A model generated the notes under the pieces. It saw only the letters and a program-made list of their open reading frames with translations. It was not told where the DNA came from and made no database searches. From JBFJVZ01 sp041623895 (GTDB lineage Bacteria; Planctomycetota; Planctomycetia; Pirellulales; Pirellulaceae), in NCBI GenBank assembly GCA_041623895.1, contig JBFJVZ010000381.1, positions 1-7,460 on the forward strand: a stretch of DNA of 7,460 nucleotides, in the 5' to 3' direction. Positions 1 to 5,273 of the stretch are shown here, piece after piece (positions within the stretch are counted from its first letter, which is position 1; each line of letters begins with the position of its first letter). The translations under genes were made by a program, and so were the position numbers.

Positions 1-3
1 CGG

Positions 4-39
4 TTGATGAGAAGTAGAATGTTGATGAGACGTAGAATG
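4..39. repeat. Two tandem copies of an 18-bp GA-rich unit
   Basis: Unit TTGATGAGAMGTAGAATG occurs at 4-21 and again at 22-39 with a single difference (A at 13, C at 31). It lies 80-120 bp downstream of the stop codon of the minus-strand DUF1800 gene. Read on the minus strand it is a pyrimidine-rich sequence with CTACKTCTCATC at its core. The same core recurs in the leader of the DUF1800 gene at 1940-1951. The role is unknown; it could be the leader of the next minus-strand gene beyond the window edge. Confidence 0.85.
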
Positions 40-60
40 GATAGAAAAGGTTGTTGTCCG

Positions 61-110
61 GCCGCCAGGCTTTGGGCCGCCAGGCTTTGGGCCGCCGGGC
101 TTTGGGCCGC
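61..110. repeat. Three tandem copies of a 15-bp GC-rich unit
   Basis: Unit GCCGCCAGGCTTTGG is repeated exactly at 61-75 and 76-90, then with one change (A to G) at 91-105. A truncated fourth copy (GCCGC) follows at 106-110. The array sits between the DUF1800 stop codon (121-123) and the 18-bp array. The 15-bp period keeps reading frames open, giving an RLWAA-type peptide repeat on the plus strand. No start signal supports translation, so this is treated as a non-coding minisatellite-like array. Confidence 0.85.
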
Positions 111-120
111 TGTGGGCCCT

Positions 121-1902
121 CTACTGACCGACCGCGGCTTCCGCCAAAGTCAAAGTGGCCAGAATCGCGGCCCTCGCCCGCACGGTGGCGTTGGCCGTCT
201 CCTCGCCAATATGGAAAGCAATGATGTCGCGACTGCTATCTTGCATCGTGCCGGAGGTCAGCAGCAAATCGAGATGTTCCATCAACGCATTGGGGTCGTC
301 GGCCAAGGCAATTTCATTGCTCAAGTCGAAGCTAACCCGGATTTCCCTCAGCCCGTTGGCGTTGTTCAGAATTCTAAAGAACTCATTGCCGTCAATGATG
401 GCTGCCCGAAACCGATTGCGAAGTCGATTCACCGCAACAGCCGTCTTGATCTGGAATTCAGGCGCAAAAATCGAACCGTTGGGGATCCCCTTTGAAACGC
501 TGTATCCGAATAACTCCGTCGGGATGTGCTCCACGTCGTAAAAGTTAAAGACGTGGTGGTGGCGGTAAGCCATTTGGTTAAGGTGATAATCAAGGTCCGG
601 GATCATGAATCGTCCGTTCAGGTAATCCGATTCACCGCCCAGCGCACGGATCAACGATGCGTATCGAACCACGGGCTCCTGACCCCGCGTGTGTTCGGTC
701 CCCTCGGTCTTAACTTCCAATCGCCAGGGATTGCGGGCGATCGTGCAGCGAATCGAATTCTGTGCTTCCTTATCCAGCAGAATCGCTTTGGCCACCGCCG
801 CCAGGTCGCCCCGCACACCGTTACCGTTGTTATTGAATACCGTGGCAACGCGACGAATGTAGCCTTTTGTCGGATTCGATTTGACCAACCGCTGGATCAA
901 CAATCGGGAAACGAACGGACCGCAATTATCATGCTGAAAAAGGTTGTCCAGCGCAGCGCTGATGTCATCCATGCCGGACTGACCAGCCGGCAAGACGGTG
1001 CCGTTGTGCAGGATTTTTTCATCTTGATCATGCTGACCCTCGAACATGATCATGGGCTCGTGGTAATTCAGCGCCGAGTAAAACGAGTTTGGATTGCCGG
1101 CATAGTGCAATCCGGTAAACACCCGTGCAAACGCGCGGACTTCCTCGTTTCCATAAGTGGCAATCTGTTCCCCGCTGGCGTCACGTTCGTAAACCCCGTT
1201 GATCCTCAGTTTGTACAAGCCGATTGTGAATAGCTGTTGAACTTCGCGAGCGTAATTCTCATCAGGATCGCGGTCGCGGCGGTTGCGGACGTGGCTTAGC
1301 CAACGCCCCATGATGGGATGTAGGGTGACGTCTTGCAGCGTGTCGCGATAATTCCCCAAAGCGTTGCCGACCAGCATGTCATAGTAATTCACGATGCCTA
1401 AATTCTGGGGCTGGCCCGAGGCGTCGATGCGGAGCGTACCGAATCCATTGCCGCCTTGATCGACCGCAAAGATTTGCGCCAAAGCCCACGCCATCCGCTG
1501 ACGCAGTTGATCCGGACCGGCAATCACCGTGTCCCACCAGGCGTGATACTTGTACCGATTGACGTTGATGCCGGATTGAATCGGCGTGAATCCGTCATCG
1601 CTGATCATGGCAAGCACCTTGGGAAAATGCAGGGTGGCCGGAACCATTAATTGTTGGTCAATCCACTCCTCTTTCGCCGCCGCGACGCCAACCCGATCGA
1701 TCCGCGTTGCCAAGGCTTCCACCTCCGCCGGGATGGGGCCGAAGGTTGCCTGCGCCAAGAACTGCGAGGCCAAAACACGATTCTTGATTTGTTTCGCGTC
1801 ATTCCTGCTCGTCGCGCTAAATGTTCCAGCGTCCACGACATGCGTGACGTCCAGAATCAACGACACAAACAGAGACCACGCCAATAGATGACGAGAGCGC
1901 AT
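121..1902 (-). CDS. Secreted DUF1800 family protein
   Basis: The 593-residue product begins with a Sec signal peptide: basic MRSRH, a hydrophobic stretch at about residues 6-23, and likely cleavage after VDA near residue 25. DUF1800 hallmarks follow in order: ASQFLAQATFGP (45-56), QLRQRMAWALAQIFAV (132-147), NYYDMLVGNALGNYRDTL (172-189), DENYAREVQQLFTIGLYKL (214-232), a C-terminal-half helical block with LIQRLVKSNP and GVRGDLAAVAKAILLD (335-377), the QEPVVRYASLIRAL segment (408-421) and APEFQI (480-485). Length and motif order suit a complete member. The ATG at 1900-1902 is preceded by a GAGAGG ribosome-binding sequence with about 5 nt spacing. The biochemical function of DUF1800 is not established. 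Family genes often precede a DUF1501 gene in planctomycetes; any partner here would lie left of the window. Family assignment is firm; the role is unknown. Confidence 0.93.
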   Translation of the reverse strand: MRSRHLLAWSLFVSLILDVTHVVDAGTFSATSRNDAKQIKNRVLASQFLAQATFGPIPAEVEALATRIDRVGVAAAKEEWIDQQLMVPATLHFPKVLAMISDDGFTPIQSGINVNRYKYHAWWDTVIAGPDQLRQRMAWALAQIFAVDQGGNGFGTLRIDASGQPQNLGIVNYYDMLVGNALGNYRDTLQDVTLHPIMGRWLSHVRNRRDRDPDENYAREVQQLFTIGLYKLRINGVYERDASGEQIATYGNEEVRAFARVFTGLHYAGNPNSFYSALNYHEPMIMFEGQHDQDEKILHNGTVLPAGQSGMDDISAALDNLFQHDNCGPFVSRLLIQRLVKSNPTKGYIRRVATVFNNNGNGVRGDLAAVAKAILLDKEAQNSIRCTIARNPWRLEVKTEGTEHTRGQEPVVRYASLIRALGGESDYLNGRFMIPDLDYHLNQMAYRHHHVFNFYDVEHIPTELFGYSVSKGIPNGSIFAPEFQIKTAVAVNRLRNRFRAAIIDGNEFFRILNNANGLREIRVSFDLSNEIALADDPNALMEHLDLLLTSGTMQDSSRDIIAFHIGEETANATVRARAAILATLTLAEAAVGQ

Positions 1903-1919
1903 GAGAACCTCTCAAGTGG

Positions 1920-1951
1920 GTGATGAGAAGAAGAGAAGAGATGAGAAGTAG
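1920..1951 (-). promoter_or_regulatory. Pyrimidine-rich leader with recurring CTACTTCTCATC motif
   Basis: On the minus strand, the mRNA leader just upstream of the DUF1800 ribosome-binding site contains CTACTTCTCATC (1951 down to 1940) and the variant CTTCTTCTCATC (1932 down to 1921). The first is identical over 12 nt to a sequence at 17 down to 6, downstream of the same gene. It is therefore a candidate shared leader or protein-binding element. Direct sequence observation; the function is inferred only. Confidence 0.4.
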
Positions 1952-1953
1952 TT

Positions 1954-1975
1954 GCCGGAAAGTGCATCTTCCGGC
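1954..1975 (-). promoter_or_regulatory. Hairpin in the DUF1800 leader
   Basis: GCCGGAA at 1954-1960 and TTCCGGC at 1969-1975 form a perfect 7-bp stem around an 8-nt loop. It lies between the proposed promoter (2000-2028) and the start codon (1902), so it would be in the 5' leader of the transcript. No T-run follows on either strand, so it is not a classical terminator. It could stabilise the mRNA or bind a regulator. Confidence 0.45.
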
Positions 1976-1999
1976 GCTTGCAGACAAGTAGTATCAGTG

Positions 2000-2028
2000 A
2001 AGCTATCCTCACAACGATCGTATGTCAA
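2000..2028 (-). promoter_or_regulatory. Sigma70-type promoter for the DUF1800 gene
   Basis: Read on the minus strand there is a perfect -35 box TTGACA (2028-2023), a 17-nt spacer, and TAGCTT (2005-2000) as the -10 box. The latter keeps the conserved first T, second A and final T of TATAAT. Transcription would start near 1993, giving a leader of about 90 nt before the ATG at 1902. Box match, spacing and position are all good, but planctomycete promoters often diverge from this consensus and there is no expression evidence. Confidence 0.5.
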
Positions 2029-2031
2029 CTA

Positions 2032-2072
2032 TTTCCGCTGAAGTTGCGATAGCAACAGATGCTTTCCGCTGA
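2032..2072. promoter_or_regulatory. Direct repeat TTTCCGCTGA, candidate operator pair
   Basis: The 10-mer TTTCCGCTGA occurs at 2032-2041 and 2063-2072. The copies are 31 bp apart start to start, about three helical turns, so they face the same side of the DNA. They lie immediately upstream of the -35 box of the DUF1800 promoter, near -39 to -48 and -70 to -79 from the predicted start, which suits an activator. Between them, GTTGC-GATA-GCAAC (2043-2056) is a small inverted repeat. The regulator is unknown. Confidence 0.4.
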
Positions 2073-2138
2073 CAACTTGTTCAGGCCCGGCGGGCGGGCT
2101 GGCAACTGCCCCGTAGTCGAGTCCTTGTTAGATTGAAG

Positions 2139-2285
2139 TTGCCCCGGCACAAGATCGCAGGACGAGCCCTCGCCTACTTCTACGTCGCGATGTTTGACCG
2201 CAATCTCAGCGGCGTCACTTTATGCTACAAGATGATGCAGGCCAAAGTGCACGACACAGTGTTTCCGCAAGCGACATCGACGTAG
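2139..2285 (+). pseudogene. Possible coding remnant in the intergenic region
   Basis: A plus-strand frame stays open from 2073 to the TAG at 2283-2285. From about 2139 it reads like real protein, with a core of AYFYVAMFDRNLSGVTLCYK and then a segment rich in M, Q and K. Third codon positions are mostly G or C, as in the genuine genes nearby. There is no convincing start codon: the ATG at 2190 lacks a ribosome-binding site. The stop codon is contributed by the palindromic repeat at 2281-2304. I do not recognise the family. It may be the tail of a lost gene, or a chance open frame. Confidence 0.25.
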
Positions 2286-2305
2286 GCCAGGAGCTGTGCT
2301 GGCAG
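2277..2305. repeat. Palindromic repeat, copy A (tandem unit 1)
   Basis: This is the first of two adjacent 29-bp units starting TCGACGTAGGCCAGG and ending CTGGCAG. It matches copy B at 26 of 29 positions. The core (2281-2304) has CGTAGGCCAG on the left and CTGGCA on the right. Two of the differences (G at 2293 and G at 2298) weaken the inner palindrome, leaving the GCCAG/CTGGC outer arms. Its TAG (2283-2285) closes the open frame to the left. Confidence 0.8.
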
Positions 2306-2334
2306 TCGACGTAGGCCAGGGCCTGTCCTGGCAG
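2306..2334. repeat. Palindromic repeat, copy B (tandem unit 2)
   Basis: Second 29-bp unit, directly abutting copy A. Its 24-nt core (2310-2333) differs from copy C (7333-7356) at one position only, although copy C is 5 kb away. The centre is the near-palindrome GCCAGGGCCTGTCCTGGC. It is followed at once by the inverted GCAACTTCA 9-mer and, about 50 bp later, by the sulfatase start. Confidence 0.85.
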
Positions 2335-2385
2335 CAACTTCACCGGGCAAATGCAAAATGAATGAATTCGAACGGTAAGAAAACG

Positions 2386-3867
2386 ATGCACAGAATCCAA
2401 TCAGCAGTTTTTAACATCCTTCTCATGATCGTCGCGGCATCTGCCGGCTTTGCCGCTGAGACAAAACGTCCGAATATTCTTTGGATCGTCGGAGAGAATT
2501 TCTCCAACGATTTCGCTTGTTATGGTCAACAAAACGTAGCGACGCCGAATGTTGACGCGCTGGCCGCGGCCGGCATTCGTTACACCAATGGGTTTTCGAC
2601 ATCGCCCGTCTGCGCGCCCAGCCGCTCGTGCTTCATGCTCGGCATGTATCAGACCACGACCGATACTCATCACATGCGGTCTCATCGCAGTGATGGCTTC
2701 AAGCTGCCAGCCGGCATCCGACCGATCACGCATCGCCTAAAAGATGTTGGTTATTTCACGGCCAACGTCACGCACATCGGCCAGGAAGTGATGGGCACAG
2801 GGAAACTGGACCTTAACTTTGTCAACGAAGGCAAGTTGTACGATACTGCCCAGTGGGACGACTTGAAGACGCATCAGCCGTTCTTTGCTCAGATCAATCT
2901 TCCTGAAGCCGAATACGATATCTATGACCGCAAATCTGCTGACAAGGAACGGGTTCCCTGGGTTGGCGAAGAGTGGCATCCCCAGGTTGCGACCGAGGAT
3001 AACGTCACACCGCCGCCGTACTATCCAAACCACAAAATCGTGCGGCAGGAGTGGGCGCGGTATTTGAATTCCATCAGCGGAGCGGATGTGCGAGTCGGAA
3101 AGATTCTCGCGCGACTGAAAGCGGACGGCTGCGATGACGACACGGTTGTGATTTTCTTCTCCGACAATGGACGCCTGACCGCGCGCGGTATTCACTGGCC
3201 GTTCGATCAAGGCCTGCGGGTCCCGATCATTGTCCGCGATGCAAAAAACTTCCCCGTTTTGACCGAGGACGAGAAGCCCGGTGTGGTCAGCGATCGCGTT
3301 GTCAGCCTGCTCGACCTGACCGCCACCACGCTGGCAATCGCGGGCATCGACCGCCCACTGGGCATGCACAGCCGCGTCTTTCTGGGCAAGCATGCAGATC
3401 CGCCCCGCAGCTTTGCCTTTGCCGCTCGTGACCGGATTGACGAGACCATCGTGCGAATGCGATCGGTTCACGACAATCGTTATCACTACATCAGGAACTA
3501 CACGCCCGGCGCAGGTTTCGAAACGCTGAATCGCTACAAGGAAAAGTGTTTCTTAGTCAAACCCTTGATGCGGAAACTTAAGACCGAGGGCAAACTTTCC
3601 GGCCCACCGCTCGAATTGATGAAGCCGTTTCCCGATGAGATGCTTTTCGACACCACCAGCGATCCGCACGAAATCCGGAACCTCGCGCAATCAACCCAGC
3701 CGCAGCATCAGCAAGCGTTGCTTCGACTGCGGACTGCCTTGGATACATGGATGATCGAGTCGGGTGATCGCGGTCACATTCCGGAGCCACCCGAAGTCGT
3801 CGCGCCATTCGTGCAGGAAATGCACGATTGGTTTGGCACGCCCGATTGGGTCGGGAAAGAAAACTAA
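2386..3867 (+). CDS. Secreted S1-type (formylglycine) sulfatase, sulfamidase-like
   Basis: Hydrolyses sulfate esters or sulfamides, probably on a polysaccharide, outside the cytoplasmic membrane. An in-frame ATG at 2362 would give 501 residues; the ATG at 2386 (residue 9 of that form, 493 residues) leaves a cleaner signal peptide ending GFAA before E. Neither has a strong ribosome-binding site. Numbered from the 2362 start: formylglycine motif CAPSR at 84-88, with C84 the residue that needs FGE maturation; THHMRSH at 102-108; SDNG at 267-270, giving metal ligands D268 and N269; a substrate-side RGIHWPFDQGLRVP block at 275-288; and the C-terminal LFDTTSDPHEIRNLA at 428-442. The usual Asp-Asp metal pair is Glu45-Asn46, and the usual GKWH is GKLD (147-150). 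The HHMR segment recalls N-sulfoglucosamine sulfohydrolase relatives. The SGNH gene follows 13 bp later. Family firm; substrate unknown. Confidence 0.95.
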   Translation: MHRIQSAVFNILLMIVAASAGFAAETKRPNILWIVGENFSNDFACYGQQNVATPNVDALAAAGIRYTNGFSTSPVCAPSRSCFMLGMYQTTTDTHHMRSHRSDGFKLPAGIRPITHRLKDVGYFTANVTHIGQEVMGTGKLDLNFVNEGKLYDTAQWDDLKTHQPFFAQINLPEAEYDIYDRKSADKERVPWVGEEWHPQVATEDNVTPPPYYPNHKIVRQEWARYLNSISGADVRVGKILARLKADGCDDDTVVIFFSDNGRLTARGIHWPFDQGLRVPIIVRDAKNFPVLTEDEKPGVVSDRVVSLLDLTATTLAIAGIDRPLGMHSRVFLGKHADPPRSFAFAARDRIDETIVRMRSVHDNRYHYIRNYTPGAGFETLNRYKEKCFLVKPLMRKLKTEGKLSGPPLELMKPFPDEMLFDTTSDPHEIRNLAQSTQPQHQQALLRLRTALDTWMIESGDRGHIPEPPEVVAPFVQEMHDWFGTPDWVGKEN

Positions 3868-3880
3868 TGGTTCAACGATA

Positions 3881-5026
3881 ATGGAAGTGTTACCAAATCT
3901 TCGCCTCGTCGCCGTCTCTGTGCTGACAACGGTTGTCATTGTTAACACGGCGGTTGCGGATGAGCTGAAGAATCTTCAGCTCACATTGCCAGAGCATACC
4001 TACGCGGTTGTCGGCACGGAGGTGAGCATCTATTTCGACAACATCGTGTTGACAGAAACTCCGGAGAACTATCGCTTCGCCGTGCAGTGCGAAATCGGCC
4101 ACCGTCAGCAGCGGCGATGGACGGTCACACCGAATCCGGTCGACATCGGAATTTACGACCTGACGGTTTCGGCAAGCGATGTCTCGGGAAGCATCTTGAA
4201 AAAGACGACCAGGCTACACGTCGTACCCGCTGAATCCGGCGCAAATCGCAGCATTAAGCTGATGATCGTTGGTGACAGCTTGACTCATGCGACCCTTTAT
4301 CCAAATGAACTTGCAAGTCTGTTATCGCGGCCGGGCAATCCGGTTTGGAAGATGCTGGGCACGCATCGGCCAAAGAATGCGGCCACGGGAGTACGTCACG
4401 AAGGCTATGGTGGCTGGACGTGGCAACGGTTCGTCACGAAGTACGAAGCCAATCCCGACGGCACGCATCGCAAGCGTAGCAGTCCGTTCGTATTTCTTGA
4501 TGCTGCCGACAAGCCGCAACTGAATATGACACGTTATTTCCAAGAAGCCACCAGCGGTGAACGTCCCGATGTCGCGTTCTTTCTGCTTGGGATCAACGAC
4601 TGCTTCAGTGCGAACCCCGATGATCTGGCCGCGATCGACGCCCGTATCGACGCCATGCTAATTCACGCGGATCGATTGCTCGGCGCGTTTCGCGCAGCCG
4701 CGCCGCAGACCGACCTGGCGATTTGCATCACGACACCGCCTAACGCTCGCGAATCCGGATTCGAGGCCAATTATCATGGCAAATATCACCGTTGGGGTTG
4801 GAAACGAATCCAACATCAACTTGTCCAGCGGCTGCAGAAACACTTTGCCGAACGGTCCGATCCCGCGGCCGCAGGTGGTCAGATCTATGTCGTGCCGACG
4901 CACTTGAATCTTGATCCCATCGATGGGTACCCCGATAACAATGGCGTTCATCCGAATGCCGAAGGCTATCGACAAATTGGTACCAGCCTGTACTGTTGGC
5001 TGAAGTGGTGGCTTTGGAAAGCGTAG
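3881..5026 (+). CDS. Secreted SGNH/GDSL hydrolase with N-terminal beta-sandwich
   Basis: Probable carbohydrate esterase (for example a deacetylase), 381 residues. The signal peptide runs to about residue 26 (cleavage after AVA). A beta-rich, Ig-like segment follows at about 31-115, then the SGNH domain. Block I is GDSL (131-134, nucleophile S133), block II GYGGW (175-179), block III GIND (238-241, N240) and block V NNGVHPN (353-359, H357). The residue three before the catalytic His is Asn354 rather than the usual Asp; D352 lies five before it. The start at 3881 was chosen because it yields the signal peptide. The frame is open upstream to an ATG at 3764, but that start would overlap the sulfatase by about 100 bp and bury the signal sequence. 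The 13-bp gap from the sulfatase stop suggests one transcript and coupled translation, since no clear ribosome-binding site is present. Confidence 0.92.
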   Translation: MEVLPNLRLVAVSVLTTVVIVNTAVADELKNLQLTLPEHTYAVVGTEVSIYFDNIVLTETPENYRFAVQCEIGHRQQRRWTVTPNPVDIGIYDLTVSASDVSGSILKKTTRLHVVPAESGANRSIKLMIVGDSLTHATLYPNELASLLSRPGNPVWKMLGTHRPKNAATGVRHEGYGGWTWQRFVTKYEANPDGTHRKRSSPFVFLDAADKPQLNMTRYFQEATSGERPDVAFFLLGINDCFSANPDDLAAIDARIDAMLIHADRLLGAFRAAAPQTDLAICITTPPNARESGFEANYHGKYHRWGWKRIQHQLVQRLQKHFAERSDPAAAGGQIYVVPTHLNLDPIDGYPDNNGVHPNAEGYRQIGTSLYCWLKWWLWKA

Positions 5027-5091
5027 AATTAGGGACTGGCCACATCAGCCGGCACGCGTTACGGCTTGTTGATTTAGTAACCCGGCGCGCC

Positions 5092-5129
5092 AGCCAGGGA
5101 TGAATGAGATCCCTCGCTAACGCTTTTTT
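5092..5129 (+). terminator. Candidate Rho-independent terminator after the SGNH gene
   Basis: AGC-C-AGGGAT (5092-5101) pairs with ATCCCT-C-GCT (5109-5118). This gives nine base pairs broken by one C-C mismatch, with loop GAATGAG. A run of six T (5124-5129) follows after AACGC. The position, about 65 bp after the SGNH stop codon, suits the end of a sulfatase-SGNH transcript. The 5-nt gap between stem and T-run makes it weaker than textbook examples, and the stem may belong to a repeat element. Confidence 0.45.
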
Positions 5130-5262
5130 GAAGTTGCGCTACCCGTATTTCGCGGCTTTTGACCAAATCCACAAGCCGGTCAGCGTCCCGGTTCCTTCCG
5201 CAACAACCGTCGCTTGATTTTCCACGGGTGATACCAAAGATTAAATTCTGTCAGAGCACCTC

Positions 5263-5266
5263 GGAG
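5263..5266 (+). promoter_or_regulatory. Ribosome-binding site supporting a GTG start
   Basis: GGAG at 5263-5266 lies 7 nt before the GTG at 5274. It is the clearest Shine-Dalgarno sequence on the plus strand here and decides the start of the beta-helix gene, because the GTG opens directly into a signal peptide. Confidence 0.65.
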
Positions 5267-5273
5267 ACAAAAC

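Larger units (their letters stand above)
2134..2342. repeat. Region bounded by inverted 9-mers TGAAGTTGC (MITE-like?)
   Basis: TGAAGTTGC at 2134-2142 is matched in reverse orientation (GCAACTTCA) at 2334-2342, giving a 209-bp interval with 9-bp terminal inverted repeats. Inside lie the gene-like fragment 2139-2285 and two tandem palindromic repeat copies. The same 9-mer also occurs at 2039-2047 and 5129-5137, both intergenic. No target-site duplication is evident at the ends, so calling this a mobile element is speculative. Confidence 0.3.
5027..5273. other. Palindrome-rich intergenic region
   Basis: No gene is seen in this 247-bp gap. It contains AGCCG/CGGCT arms (5047-5051 and 5062-5066), a candidate terminator (5092-5129), the 9-mer TGAAGTTGC (5129-5137) shared with the other plus-side intergenic region, and CGGCTT/AAGCCG arms (5153-5158 and 5173-5178). 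The block at about 5040-5120 resembles, from memory only, dispersed intergenic repeats of planctomycete genomes. No convincing promoter for the downstream gene stands out: TTGATT at 5214-5219 has no good -10 box at normal spacing. Confidence 0.6.

Noticed and set aside
4..105. CRISPR array
   Set aside because: The repeats are directly adjacent with no unique spacers, and no cas genes are present.
4..495. 163-residue plus-strand open frame with an RLWAA repeat
   Set aside because: The repeat is only the 15-bp DNA array read in frame. The rest is antisense to the DUF1800 gene, with no ribosome-binding site or recognisable motif.
526..1233. 235-residue open frame antisense to the DUF1800 gene
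   Set aside because: It is fully inside a gene with strong family motifs on the other strand. Such long antisense frames are expected from codon bias.
2194..2223. TTGACC ... CTTTAT as a promoter for the sulfatase
   Set aside because: The -10 box matches only half of the consensus, the spacer is 18 nt, and it lies inside the coding-like fragment, so it is too weak to call.
2737..3486. 249-residue minus-strand open frame opposite the sulfatase
   Set aside because: It is a mirror of the sulfatase codons and contains no domain-like pattern.
3764..3880. Upstream ATG extending the SGNH gene by 39 codons
   Set aside because: It would overlap the sulfatase and put the signal peptide in the interior; the ATG at 3881 is much better placed.
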